NCBI RefSeq assembly: GCF_003368295.1 | Contig: NC_039244.1 | Location: 10,280,387-10,344,386 of the forward strand | Source: Carassius auratus | Lineage: Eukaryota; Chordata; Actinopteri; Cypriniformes; Cyprinidae | Direction of reading: 5' to 3' | Length of the DNA stretch: 64,000 nt | In this document: positions 1-10,616 of the stretch, piece after piece | Layout: the number at the start of each line of letters is the position of its first letter | How positions within the stretch are numbered: the first letter of the stretch is position 1 | The notes under the pieces: model-generated | Database searches by the model: none | What the model was told of the DNA's origin: nothing | The model's input: only the letters and a program-made list of their open reading frames with translations | Position numbers and translations under genes: made by a program

Positions 1-244
1 GTGCAGTGCGGTGCTTAATCCTGGGACCCAGTAGTCTGCATAGATACCTGATGCCATCTGCAGAAAACCTGTATCTTTCATATAGATGGTCATCAGGGAA
101 GGCCAGTGGGTCCAACCGGTCCCTGAAGACCCTTTCTCGCCTGAAGGCTCTCCTCAGCACAAGTGCTTCTTCATCCACCACATCTCGCAAGAATGGGCAT
201 GCCATTGTCAGAGCAGAAAGGAACACACAATTTTGGGCCTTCAT
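1..244 (-). CDS. HARBI1-like DDE nuclease, N-terminal part (PIF/Harbinger transposase)
   Basis: Minus-strand reading frame from an ATG at 244-242 running off the window edge, about 81 codons. The translation contains the block LVLRRAFRRERVFRDRLDPL followed by DDHLYERYRFSADGIRYLCR, which I recognise as the N-terminal helical region of PIF/Harbinger (HARBI1-type) transposases. The family is a DDE endonuclease that cuts DNA with help from a Myb/SANT partner; the catalytic acidic residues lie downstream and outside the window. A second ATG (MACPF...) sits 17 codons further in and is an alternative start. It lies 240 bp downstream of the stop of the SANT gene on the same strand, as expected for the two-gene Harbinger arrangement. 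No stop or frameshift is seen in the visible part. The family call is firm; whether the gene is intact cannot be judged. Confidence 0.8.
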   Translation of the reverse strand, partial: MKAQNCVFLSALTMACPFLRDVVDEEALVLRRAFRRERVFRDRLDPLAFPDDHLYERYRFSADGIRYLCRLLGPRIKHRTA

Positions 245-483
245 ATAGGCTAGTGGCCACACCTGGTGCTGGGGGGTTGGGCAAAAGAGGCCGGTGCCTT
301 ATAACGATGACTTGGTTGTACTGATTGCTGTGAAAATAAAAAATACCTTAGAAAGATGCCACCGTCCTGTGTGCTCACAATAAGAGCTCATATGTCATGG
401 CTCACTTGACTTTACGAGAATATACCTAATTTTTATTTTGAGCTGTGTCATCTTCTTGGAGCTGGGGGAGGAAAGAAAAATGA

Positions 484-2628
484 TTAATACATTTGTGTTA
501 CAGTTAGCATACAGTGTACATTGAAGGCATATCTCACCTCCCGCTCAAGTTTTTTTATTTCAAGGTCCAGTTTCCTAATTGTCCTATTTTTTATTTCGGA
601 CTCCAGTGCAAGATTTTCTAGCTTTTTCTTCTTGTACTGAATGTCTATGTCTGCCAGTTCTATTTGGCGCCGGAGGTGGTTGCCATACAACTTTCTGATA
701 GCTTGTGAGCTCTGTGAACACAATACAATTAGCGCAGCTGGAATTTGGCAGGATGTGGTGTCCTTTTATTAATACGCACTATGTTGCCAGGCTGGTTTTC
801 CCACTGTATAGCATCTGGGTCCTGTAAAAGAAATTAGATTTTTTGATTTTGATGAGGACTCCTCACCATTGTAGAGTAAATAGTACTTTCACAGTCTTAA
901 CATGATACCTCATGCCTTCTGGAATCCAGAGAGATGGTCTCCTCCTCATCATCATCTCCATCATGTGCTGTTGCTGCTGCACTGGGACTTTCACCCTATC
1001 ACATTTAATCGGATTCATATTGAAGCCAGTAGACAAGACATGCCAGGTCTACAGTATGCCTTTGATGGAGTACTCACTGGATCAGCATCGTCTGGTGCTT
1101 GTGCTGGTGGCTCTAACAGGAACACAGTGCTGCCAGACACTGCAAGGCAATAGGTAAACCAAAGTCAGACAGTCCAAATTGATTCAATATGAATGTGGTT
1201 GTATTCCATGTAGAGATGGAAGGACATGCCTTGAATGAAGCGGGTGGCATCTTGGGAGGAACCTATGCTCGTCTCTTTCCCCCCAGGGATCCCCTCTAAG
1301 ACGGGCCTGCCTTTATTTAGCTCCAAGGCCATGTCCTCTGCTGGGGTAAGGTCAGCCTTTGGTGACCCACCACCCGTGCCTTGTCTGTGGGTATTCTTTT
1401 TCACTGCTAAAACAGTACAGACAATGTGTGAGCAGGCACCTTCTGGGTACAATATATGCTTGTGCTTTGTTAAATATTAGTCAGGGACCATACGATTCTG
1501 CAGAATGTTCTTGTATTTGATTTTGACCTGCTGCCATGTCCGTTTTGGCCCGTTCATGTTTAATCTACATCACACGCACACACACACACACACACATTCT
1601 TTATCACAAGAACATTTAATGGAGTCACACTGACAAAAATGACTTGGTATTTTTGTATTGTTTTCAGTAAAAAAAATATATATAAAAAACATGTATTTTA
1701 TTGATTTTCTAAATGACCTAGCAAAATAAGTATAGGTTTAGACCAAAAATATAAACTTCAAGTAAATGTGTGCTTAGAACAAGCAACAAATTTAAATATC
1801 TGTCAATATAATAAGAAAAATTATCTTGAAATAAGTTTACTTTTCCCATAAACACTTACTTTTAGAAAAGTTCTCTTGTTTCACTGGCATAAGTTTTTTG
1901 CTTATTTTCCTAGGTTATTTTGCTCTAGAAAATATTTAAGATTTTTTTTTAGATATTTTTTTTACTGAAAACAAGACAAAATTACTAAGTAAGAAAGACA
2001 TTTTTGCAGTGCAGTGAGCAACCGACCTTGGGTCCTTTGAAAGGCGCTATATAAATTAAAGTGATTATTATTATAGCTCATCTATGTATTCAAGAAAATT
2101 TTATTTATATAGCACTTTTCACAATTGTTTCATTCTGTCAAAGCTGCTTTACATTAATAAAAGCAGGGGAAACACAAAAAAAACCGGTGGACAACATAAT
2201 AAGCAGAGTACAACGGCTAAGATTAAACCGTACTGAGCGTAGTAACGTAAAATAATAATGTAAGGCTTTAATAATAATATATCATAGCTTTATACAGTGT
2301 GATGGAGTTACGTTACACAATTTCACTCATATATGCAGTGCATTTCAATAAAAAATGTAACCGTTTCATAATTACAGTACAACTGCGTTTTTGGAGATGT
2401 GAATTAAATATTTGATTTGTAATTGTGATGTTTCAGCGGAGCGGTGAGTGTGTAATTGTGCACTACTTACGCATTCAGGCGGTCTGCAATACTTTGCCAC
2501 GCTTTTTCTCTTTGCTTTATCACTGTGGCGGTGTTGCCTTTCTTCTTAATTATATCTTTTACCTCCTCGTATGCCTCCATGAGGATTTGTGCTTCCGACG
2601 GGGAAAAGTACGCGGCTCTAGTTGCCAT
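484..2628 (-). CDS. Seven-exon Myb/SANT-like DNA-binding protein (Harbinger accessory gene)
   Basis: Exons read on the minus strand: 2628-2471, 1564-1494, 1406-1230, 1139-1078, 995-909, 821-780 and 711-484 (TAA at 486-484). All junction phases agree, giving about 274 codons. Exons 1-2 (MATRAAYFSPSEAQILMEAY, then a NMNGPKRTWQQVKIKYKNIL block) form the Myb/SANT trihelix with its conserved Trp residues. Exon 3 carries the TGGGSPKADLTPAEDMAL block, exon 5 an acidic stretch (DGDDDEEE), and exon 7 a charged coiled coil (SSQAIRKLYGNHLRRQIELA...). Donors are GTAAGT, GTATGG, GCATGT, GTGAGT, GTATCA and GTGCGT, so intron 3 is GC-AG. Intron 6 is only 68 nt. The family binds transposon ends and brings the HARBI1-like nuclease to DNA and into the nucleus. 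A GTGAGA after 538 could be a further donor, in which case the last 17 codons are read-through. I see no disabling mutation. Confidence 0.72.
1565..2470. other. Intron 1 of the SANT gene with microsatellite and retroposon tails
   Basis: 906-bp AT-rich intron. It holds a short CA repeat at about 1571-1596, a segment ending in GGCGCTATATAAATTAAAG near 2045-2063 that resembles the 3' tail of an L2-type LINE or SINE, and a TTTATTTATATAGCACTTTTC motif near 2100 of the same kind in the opposite sense. No coding block was recognised. Confidence 0.5.
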
Positions 2629-2853
2629 GGTAAATCAGTTAATCTGTGATCTGTGGCGGGGTCTATTTGAGTGAGCCGTGAGCGCGCACCTATCCAGGAT
2701 TGGTTTCACCTGGCTTAATGAATCCGTGTCTGCTCATCCTGGCTTGGTCTTTGTGCAACCAATTAAGCCTGGACGCACATGTTTTGGCTTTATTGAGCTC
2801 AGCTCAGTCATTTATCCCGGATGTCTTAATTCTACTTTTGTGCAACAGGCCCC

Positions 2854-3008
2854 AGGAGGTAAAAGGATCTAAAGCAACAGATCACGGATCTCACAGACCC
2901 CACAAGGACCCATGCAGAATGGAGTTACAGGAGGAAACCAACAGATTTCAAAAGGTTCTGACAGCTGCTGAACAACAAGAGCAGCTGGAAAAGGCAGCCA
3001 GAAAGGAC
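2854..3008 (+). other. Unclassified charged, coiled-coil-like coding fragment, left of LINE B
   Basis: The plus strand reads MELQEETNRF...KVLTAAEQQEQLEKAARKD, a Glu/Gln/Lys-rich helix-like stretch, ending where the LINE B tail begins. After LINE B the plus strand at about 6604-6690 again reads a charged stretch (EDLEKLDKIQDELDLYRW). LINE B may therefore have split one older reading frame. I do not recognise the protein; it could be an ORF1 or gag coiled coil of an old element or a host pseudogene. Confidence 0.3.
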
Positions 3009-6000
3009 ATTTACATTTACATTTACATTTAATCATTTAGCAGACGCTTTTATCCAAAGCGACTTACAAATGAGAATAGAAGCAGTCAGGTCAACAAGAG
3101 AACAACAACAGAATACAAGTGCCATGACAAGTCTCAGTTAGTCTAGTATAGAACGCATAGCCAGGTGTATATAATTTTTTTTTTTTTTTTTTTTTTTTTA
3201 ATTAAATGAAAAAGACAAGAAAAGGAAAAGTACTGGTGTTAGTAGGTTAAGTGCAGGCGAAAAAGATGAGTCTTTAGATGTTTCTTGAAAGTGAGTAAAG
3301 ACTCCGCTGTACGAATTGAGATTGGGAGGTCATTCCACCAGCTGGGCACAGTCCAGGAAAAGGTCCGTGAGAGTGATTTTGAATTTCTTTGGGATGGCAC
3401 CACAAGGCGTTGTTCACTTGCAGAGCGCAAGCTTCTGGAGGGCACATAGGATTTAACCAGTGAGTTTAGGTAAGTTGGTGCCGTGCCAGTGGTTGTCTTG
3501 TAGGCAAGCATCAGTACCTTGAATTTGATGCAAGCAGCTACTGGTAGCCAGTGTAACCTGATGAGGAGGGGAGTAACATGAGCTTTTTTTGGCTCATTGA
3601 AGACAACCCTCGCTGCTGCATTCTGGTATGCAGAGGCTTGACAGTACATGCAGGAAGGCCCGCCAGGAGAGCATTACAATAGTCCAGTCTGGAGAGAACA
3701 AGAGCTTGGACAAGAAGTTGGGTTGCTTGCTCTGACAGGAAGGGTCTAATCTTCCTAATGTTGTATAAGGCAAACCTGCAGGACCGGGTCGTTGTAGCAA
3801 TGTGGTCAGTGAAGCTTAACTGATGATCCATCACAACTCCTAGGTTTCTGGCTGTCCTCGAAGGAGTTATGGTTGACGAGCCCAGCTGTATAGAGAAGTT
3901 GTGATGAATCAATGGGTTAGCTGGAATCACCAGTAGTTCAGTCTTTGTAAGGTTAAGCTGAAGGTGATGGTCATTCATCCAGTGGGAAATGTCACTCAGA
4001 CAGGCTGAAATGCGAGCAGCTACCGTCGGGTCATCAGGCTGGAATGAGAAGTAGAGTTGGGTGTCATCAGCATAGCAGTGATAAGAAAAGCCATGCTTCT
4101 GAATGACAGATCCTAAAGATGTCATGTAGATGGAGAAGAGAAGTGGTCCAAGTACTGAGCCTTGAGGAACCCCAGTAGCAAGGTGGTGTGACTTTGAAAC
4201 ATCACCCCTCCAAGACACACTGAAGGATCTGTCAGAGAGGTAAGACTTAACCCACAGGAGAGCAGTTCCAGAGATCCCCATCTTTCTGAGGGTGGACAGG
4301 AGAATCTGGTGATTAACAGTGTCAAAAGCAGCAGACAGGTCCAGTAAGATGAGTACAGAGGATTTTGAAGCTGCTCTTGCTAGTCGCAGGGCTTCAGTAA
4401 CCGAGAGCAGAGCAGTCTCAGTTGAGTGGCCACTTTTGAAGCCATTGGTTTGTTGTCCAGGAGGTTGTTCTGTCCAAGGAACATAGAAAGCTGGTTGAAC
4501 ACAGCCCGCTCAAGTGTCTTTGCAATGAATGTAAGAAGGGATACCGGTCTGTAGTTTTCAAGAAGCGCTGGATTTAGAGATGGTTTCTTGAGCAGTGGGC
4601 TTACCCGAGCCTGCTTGAATGCTAAGGGAAATGTTCCAGATTGAAGAGAGGAGTTGATAATGTGAGTAAGTGAAGGTATGACTGAAAAAGAGATCGCTTG
4701 AAGGAGGTGAGTGGGGATAGGATCAAGTGGACAAGTAGTAGGATGATTGGAGAGGAGAATTTTGGAGACGTCCATCTCTGAGAGTGGGGAGAAGGGGATA
4801 AAGAGTGTGCATCAGTCATTGTGAAGTTTTCCTCAGTCTGAGGTGTGAAGAATTGTTCACTGATGGATCTCATCTTATTTGTGAAGAAAGTTGCAAAGTC
4901 GTCCGCTGTAAGAGTCGATGGAGGAGGTGGAGGCGGCGGATTAAGAAGAGAAGAGAAAGTCTTGAATAGTGTCCGAGCGTCACAGCAGCTGTTAATTTTG
5001 TTGTGGTAGTAGGATGTTTTAGCTGTTAAGACCTTTGCAGAGAAGGAAGAGAGGAGTGATTGATACACACTGAGATCCGTAGAGTTTTTCGATTTCTGCC
5101 ATTTCCTCTCTGCAGCCCTGAGTTTAGAGCGATGTTCACGGAGAACCTCGGACAGCCAGGGGGCAGATGGGGCAGTGCGTGCTGGTCTAGACAACAGTGG
5201 GCAAAAGTTGTCCAAGCAAGATGTTAAAGTGGAGCAAAGAGTGTCCGTAGCACTGTTCGTGTCCAGAGCAGAAAACTGAGAGAAAGGTGGAAGAGAGGAT
5301 GAAACCACAGCAGATAGGCGAGATGGAGAGAGTGAGCGTAGGTTCCGTCGAAAGGTGACCTGCGTTGGAGTGTGTGCCACTTCAGGAGTAAGTGCTAGGT
5401 TAGCAGTAATGAGGAAGTGATCAGAGGTGTGCAGTGGAGCAACTGAAGAGGTGTCCACAGAGCAACCACGCGTGTAGATGAGGTCAAGTTGGTTGCCCGA
5501 TTTGTGAGTCGCTGTAGTGGACATTAGCTTGAGATCAAATGAGGTGAGCAGAGTTTTGAAGTCAGCAGCCTGGGGTTTATCTAAGTGGATGTTGAAGTCG
5601 CCAAGCAGTACCAGAGGAGTACCATCTTCAGGAAAGTTTGATAGCAGCACATCCAACTCCTCCAAGAAGTTTCCCAGTTGACCTGGAGGACGATAAATGA
5701 CCACAAAGTGGATTTTAACAGGGTGGGTTACAGTAATGGCATGTGATTCAAATGAACCAGTACCTGTAGGTGATGGCTGAAGTTCAAATTTCCATTCTTT
5801 GGTTATAAGGAGACCGGTACCTCCACCCCTCCCAGTGGTACGAGGAGTGTGGGAACAAGTGAAATTAGTAGAGAGGGCTGCAGGGGTGGCAGTATCTTCA
5901 GGTTTGATCCAAGTCTCTGTCAGTGCCATGAGGTTGAGACCGGAATGGGTAGCAATAGAGGAAATGAAGTCTGCTTTGTTAACTGCAGACTGGCAGTTCC

Positions 6001-6480
6001 AGAGACCGACTGGAATAGAGAGCATAGTAGTAGAGGTCAGAGGGACATGGCGTAGGTTTGTCAGACAGGCCTTCCTGCGACGTACATAGCGTGCTCTCCG
6101 AGTGTTAGTAGTGATAGTAGAGATCTGAAAGCACATAGTGACTACAAGTGTAAGATATATTTGAGAACAAACTATACAAAGAGTGCAAAAAAAGAGAGAA
6201 GCAATACTCAGGTGCCCTGTCGGTGTCCTTGCTCTGTGGAGTCGCACAGGTAGAGTCGATTGTCTTTACACTCATCGGTCTTCACACGAGGAGGGTTCAC
6301 ACGAGGGTTGCCGCGACCGCTGCCGCGGTGAAACCTAGTGCTTTGTATTAGCCTGATTACCTGTGATTGAAGTCAGCTGGACACGCCTCACTATTTAGCA
6401 GATCGAAACCAGGCAGTCCCGCGATAGGCAAACGCAAAACCAAGCGCCACTTTCAGCACGTATTAACCACGGTAAGACAC
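3009..6480 (-). mobile_element. L2/CR1-type LINE (LINE B), nearly full-length ORF2
   Basis: Minus-strand non-LTR retrotransposon. Its 3' end lies at 3009, where tandem TTTACA units (3009-3031) precede the GCAGACGCTTTTATCCAAAG tail widespread in teleost genomes. An endonuclease and reverse transcriptase frame follow upstream, and GC-richer sequence at about 6250-6480 may be its 5' UTR. A poly(T) run at 3174-3199 lies inside the 3' UTR. No clear target duplication was found. The L2/CR1 assignment rests on the APE endonuclease, the YADD RT box and the absence of a poly(A) tail. Confidence 0.78.
3239..6136 (-). pseudogene. LINE B ORF2: APE endonuclease plus reverse transcriptase, three frameshifts
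   Basis: The frame opens upstream of 6136, the first ATG (MCFQIST...). Endonuclease motifs are present in order: LWNCQSAVNKADF (metal-binding Asn), LTETWI (catalytic Glu), VIYRPPG, LLGDFNIH (Asp/Asn) and SDHFLI (Ser-Asp-His). A linker with a proline run (NPPPPPPPS) leads to the RT: ENYRPVSLL, GVPQGSVLGPLLFS and the catalytic CYADDTQLYFS near 4081-4049. The C-terminal LDYCNALLAG and LHWLPV blocks end at 3239. Frame changes occur near 4778, near 4440 (just after NNLLDN) and near 3600, so no active protein is made. In life the product would nick target DNA and prime cDNA synthesis from LINE RNA in the nucleus. Confidence 0.82.
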
Positions 6481-6559
6481 ACACAATTTAAACCAAAACT
6501 TTCCTAGCAATGATGATCACACACTAGTCTGATGAGAAAACAAGACAAAACACTCACAA

Positions 6560-6972
6560 GCTGCTGTCCTTCTATGTTGCTCGACTGTTTCTTCTCCTGG
6601 AGGACCTGGAAAAGCTGGACAAAATTCAAGACGAACTTGACCTGTACAGATGGAACTCAGGTAGTCTTATAGGCTGCAAAAGGAACCACAGTGGGAGAGT
6701 TACTCTACTCCCTCACCCTTGCTCAGCAGTGCAAATTCCCTCAGGCTTGCTACATGGGACGAGCCAAACTACGAGGGACGAGCCAGCACTTTCTGCTTAA
6801 CAACTTAGTAGACAGAACCATAATACCTCCAGCAACCACAGAGAGTAGGGGGTCCCTTCAAAGCATCCCTGCTGCAGTGCATGCTGTGACTCCCAGAGAA
6901 CTCGACAAGCTAGCCAGGAACATCCCAGCATTCACATGTGTACTACTTTGTGTAGTACAAGCAGTAATTTAG
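6560..6972 (+). other. Unclassified segment right of LINE B
   Basis: GC-richer than its surroundings. A plus-strand charged stretch (EDLEKLDKIQDELDLYRW) is at about 6604-6660, and a separate open stretch of about 93 codons (6691-6972, TTG-type or later start) has no motif I recognise. It may continue the fragment at 2854-3008. Function unknown. Confidence 0.25.
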
Positions 6973-7023
6973 AATGGTGGCATCATTTTAAACATTGCTT
7001 GCAAGCAGATCCAGTAATCAATC

Positions 7024-8815
7024 TTATGCAAGGCAAGGCAAGTTTATTTATATAGCACATTTCGTACACAATGGTAATTCAAAGTGCTTTACATAAAAGA
7101 AAGTAAAATAATGATGAAGAAAAATAATAACAAGAAGAAAACAAGCAATTTTAAAACTTTTAAAATTATAAAAACAAATTACTTATTTAAAATGAATTTA
7201 AATCAGAAAATGATTTTACATAAAAAAAAAAAAAAAAAAAAAAAAACAGTGAAAATATAGTGCAATCAGTTCAGACAATGCAGAGCTAAACAGATGCATT
7301 TTAAGTCTAGATTTAAATGTGACTAGTGTTTTAGCACATCTGATCTCTTCTGGAAGCTGATTCCAACTGTGGGCGGCATTATAACTCCCCTTGTTTTGTG
7401 TGAACCCTTGGTATTTCTAACTGACTCGATTCTAGTGATCTGAGTGGTTTCTTAGGCTTATAATCAGTGAGCATATCTGCAATATATTTTTCAATATGTA
7501 TACGAGTAAAAGTACTTTCAAATCAATCCTGAATGTAACTGGAAGCCAGTGTAAGGACCTGAGGACTGGTGTGATATGCTCAGATTTTCTGGTTCTAGTC
7601 AGAATCCTGGCAGCAGCGTTCTGGATGAGCTGCAGCTGTCTAATGGTCTTTTGGGAAGGCCGGTGAGGAGCCCATTACAATAGTCGACCCTGCTGGTGAT
7701 AAAGGCATGGACAAGTTTCTCCAAGTCTTGGCTGGAAACAAAACATCTAATTCTTGCAATGTTTTTTAAAAGATAGTATGCTGATTTAGTCACTGCTTTG
7801 ACATGACTACAGAAAATCTGTAAAAAAGGTCTGTCTCCAGAATCACACCAAGATTCCCGACTTGATTTTTATTTGTTTTACCCCTAGAGTCAAGGTATGC
7901 ATTCACCTTGAAAACTTCATCTTTGTTTCCAAATGCAATTACTTCAGTTTTTTCCTTGTTTAACTGAAGAAATTTCTGGCACATCCAACTATTAATTTCA
8001 TCAATGTATTGGCAGAGGGAGACAATGGGGCTGTAGTCATTTGGAGATAAGGCTAGGTAAACCTGGGTATCATCAGCATAGCTGTGATAGGCAATTTGGT
8101 TCTTTCTCAGTATTTGACTTAGTGGGAGCATATACAGGCTAAACAAGAGCGGTGCAAGAATTGACCCTTGTGGGACTCCACATGTCATGAACGTCCACTA
8201 AGACTTATGCTCTCCTAGACTCACATAATAGCCTCTCCCTTCTAAGTACCTGAACCACTTGAGTACCATCTCAGAAAGCCCGACCCAGTTTTCCAGTCTC
8301 TCTAGTAGTATGTTATGATTGACAGTGTCAAACGCAGCACTGAGATCTAGCAATACCAGCACCGATATTTTGCCAGAGTCACAATTTAGGCAAATATAAT
8401 TTATTATCTTAATGAGTGCTGTCTCTGTGCTGTGATGTGGTCAAAAACCAGATTGAAAATTATTCAGGTATCCATTTGAGTTTAAGTGTTTATTCAGCTG
8501 ATTAAAAACTACCTTTCCTATAATTTAGCCTAAAAAAGGAAGATTAGATATTGGTCTAAAATTGCTCAAAATGGTGTTATCAAGATTGCTCTTTTTCAGG
8601 AGGGGCTTAACAACTGCAGTTTTTAAGGAGTTTGGAAATGTCCCAGAAAGAAGTGAGGCATTCACCACTTCTAAAAAATCTGCTTCTAAGAAGTTAAACA
8701 CACTTTTGAAAAATGATGCGGGAAGTGTGTCAAGATAGCAGGTTGACGATTTTAGGTACTCCACTATGTCTTCCAGAATTTTGCTATCAGTTGCTTTAAA
8801 AATAGACATAGTAGC
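7024..8815 (-). mobile_element. 5'-truncated L2-type LINE (LINE D)
   Basis: The 3' end on the left starts with repeated GGCAAGGCAAG and TTTATTTATATAGCACATTTC, a retroposon tail. RT coding remnants run to about 8809. A homopolymer A run sits at 7224-7245. No endonuclease was found, so the copy is 5' truncated at about 8815-8870. The reading frame carries several stops and frameshifts. Confidence 0.72.
7599..8809 (-). pseudogene. LINE D reverse transcriptase remnant
   Basis: Blocks in order on the minus strand: FFKSVFNFLEADFLEVVNAS, KPLLKKSNLD..LSNFRPISNLPFL (8809-8525), then GVPQGSILAPLLFSLYMLPL and AYHSYADDTQVYLAL (8188-7790), then FITSRVDYCNGLLTGLP (7793-7599). The YADD catalytic pair is kept. 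The palm region between about 8525 and 8190 (LVLLDLSAAFDT-like on inspection) needs frame changes. Non-functional. Confidence 0.72.
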
Positions 8816-9650
8816 TTAATCTGTCTGACCTCTACATTACTTGAGGATGTGCTAATCGCCTTCCTGATATTGATGATTCAAGATTCAAGAGATTCAAGAT
8901 TTTTATTCGTCACATACAAAATTATATATAGCACATATAACCAGCAGTGAAATGTGAGTCAGGTCCGCTCCATGGACAGTGCAATTATTAAAGAAAACAA
9001 CACAGATGAAAATATACATAAATATAGCTATGTAAGAATGAAATAAAAGTAAACAATAAAAATATAAGAATAAAATATAAAAAAATTATATTGTAGAATT
9101 AAATATAGAACGCAAAATAATGTGCATGACTGTAAACTGTAGTCTTAAATATTAAGATACACAGGAATGTACAAGAAGCAATTGTGCAAAACAGGGTGAC
9201 ACTGTCAGTGTGTCTATGTGAGGTAGTGAATAAAGTAAAAAGATAAAGTGAACATTAAGTGGAGGCATGAGGATGTTAAGAAGCTGGTTTAGAGTTTAAG
9301 AGCCTGAAGGCCTGAGGGAAGAAACTCCTCCTGAGTCTCTCGGTTTTTGCCATCAGGCTACGGTAGCGCTTACCAGATGGCAGCAAAGTGAAAATATGAT
9401 TACTGGGGTGGGTGGAGTCTTTGATGATTTTTGCAGCTCTACTTCTGCAGCGTTTGAGGTAGATGTACTGCAGAGAGGGGAGAGCGGACCCTGAAATGCG
9501 CTCAGCTAAGCGCACAACTCTCTGCAGGGCTTTGCATTCTTGATTGGAGCTGTTCCCATACCACACTGAGATACAATAAGTCAATACACTTTCTATAGCC
9601 CCAGAATAGACAGTTTTCAGGATTGCTGGTGAGACCCTGAATTTCCTCAG

Positions 9651-9976
9651 TGTGGCGAGTGGGGCGGGGCCGAGAGGCGTGGGAACGAGGAGTGAGGCCA
9701 GGTGTAGTGATTGGAGATGAGCTGCACCTGTGCCCCACCGCTGGTATCGAGTCCCACGTAGGAGATGGAAGGATATAAAACTGGAGCGACTATAGTGAAG
9801 GACGAGAGAGGACCAGGCCTGGGACATTATGGGACATTGGCTTTTATTTGTGCGCGTCAGTCGCCGTGAGGGGCTGATGCGCTGTTTTGTTTATTTTGAA
9901 TAATTAAAGTGATTTTTGATTGTGCGCCGGTTCCCGCCTCCTTCTTCCCGATGAGTATGGAGATTTTATCGTTACA
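9651..9976. mobile_element. Solo LTR inserted in the Rex1-like LINE
   Basis: 326 bp starting TGTGGCG and ending GTTACA, flanked by the perfect 5-bp duplication CTCAG (9646-9650 and 9977-9981). It contains a TATA box (GGATATAAAA, 9771-9780) and an AATTAAA polyadenylation-like signal near 9902 followed by a GT-rich stretch, so it is most likely read on the plus strand. A solo LTR forms by recombination between the two LTRs of a provirus-like retrotransposon. The superfamily (Gypsy, BEL or ERV) cannot be told from the LTR alone. Confidence 0.82.
9771..9780 (+). promoter_or_regulatory. TATA box of the solo LTR
   Basis: GGATATAAAA lies about 120 bp into the LTR, with the AATTAAA signal about 125 bp downstream; this order fits U3-R-U5 on the plus strand. 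Confidence 0.5.
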
Positions 9977-10426
9977 CTCAGCTGTCACAGATGGTACAGT
10001 CTTTGTCTGGCTTTATTAACCTGTGTTTGAATGTGAGTAGTCCAAGTCAGGTCCTCAGAGATGTTTACACCAAGGTACTTGAAGCTGCTCACCCTCTCCA
10101 CAGGGGTCCCGCTGATCATAAGAGGAGTATAGGGCTGCTGCTGTCTCTTCCTGAAGTCCACAATCAGTTCTTTAGTTTTGCTCACATTCAGATAGAGACA
10201 GTTGTCCTGGCACCGCGCTGTCAATTTCTCTACCTCATCCAAGTATGCGGTCTCATTATTGTTGTGAATGAGGCCCAGAACCACAGTATCATCAGCAAAT
10301 TTGATAATGGATGTGGAGCTGTGCGAAGACACACAGTCATGTGTGTAGAGAGAGTAGAGCAGGGGACTCAGGACACAGCCCTGTGGGGCTCCTACGTTCA
10401 GGGTGATGGAGCTGGAGGTGTACTGG

Positions 10427-10614
10427 CCTTCTCAGAAAAGGATGCAAACTCATTGCATTTGCTGTCTGAGAGCATTTCACTGGGAATCTGACTCTCAACA
10501 GTGGCAAAAAGAGTACGAGTGTTATCTAAGTTACTGTTTATAAGGTTTGAGAAGAAATTCTGTCTAGCTGTGGCTAGTTTCACATCAAAAGCATGAAGGC
10601 TGTCTTTATAGATG
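10427..10614 (-). pseudogene. Small L2-type LINE linker fragment
   Basis: The minus strand reads ARQNFFSNLINSNLDNTRTL and IPSEMLSDSKCNEFASF, the endonuclease-RT linker of an L2/CR1 LINE related to but distinct from LINE A. It lies between the Rex1-like copy and LINE A copy 1 with abrupt joins at both ends. Confidence 0.6.
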
Positions 10615-10616
10615 AA

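Larger units (their letters stand above)
1..2853 (-). mobile_element. PIF/Harbinger DNA transposon, right (5') part
   Basis: Contains the SANT gene and downstream HARBI1-like nuclease on one strand. The outer terminus appears to be near 2853: read inward on the minus strand it starts GGGGCCTGTTGCAC, close to the GGGCCTGTT termini I associate with Harbinger elements of fish. The other end is outside the window, so terminal repeats and the expected 3-bp target duplication cannot be checked. The reading frames look open, so this may be a fairly young copy. Confidence 0.6.
8876..10423 (-). mobile_element. Rex1/Babar-like LINE, 3' part, interrupted by a solo LTR
   Basis: The 3' end on the left has tandem ATTCAAGA-type units (8876-8900). 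The RT C-terminal half lies at 9276-10423 and is split by the LTR at 9651-9976. The GAPQGC...LSPLLYSLYTHD box and FADDT catalytic box match the second Rex1-like copies at 22868-24776 and 59250-61965. The Rex1/Babar name is from recognition of the FADDT style and C-terminal PSGKRYRSL block. Confidence 0.72.
9276..10423 (-). pseudogene. Rex1-like reverse transcriptase C-terminal half
   Basis: 10423-10333 encodes the VGAPQGCVLSPLLYSLYTHD region, 10332-9988 the IIKFADDTVVLGLI catalytic block and thumb, then a TGA at 9987-9985. Without the LTR the frame continues QLRKFRVSPAILKTVYSGAI, ITVWYG-like SVWYGNSSN and PSGKRYRSL, ending near 9276. The TGA sits where the related copy at 61200-61300 has an Arg codon, consistent with CGA to TGA decay. 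Apart from that stop the frame is open, so the LTR insertion is the major lesion. Confidence 0.7.

Noticed and set aside
3009..3031. Hexanucleotide TTTACA repeat as a stand-alone microsatellite
   Set aside because: It is the 3' tail of LINE B, so it is reported with that element.
5799..6089. Plus-strand open stretches over the LINE B endonuclease
   Set aside because: Shadow of the minus-strand endonuclease, which has the full motif series.
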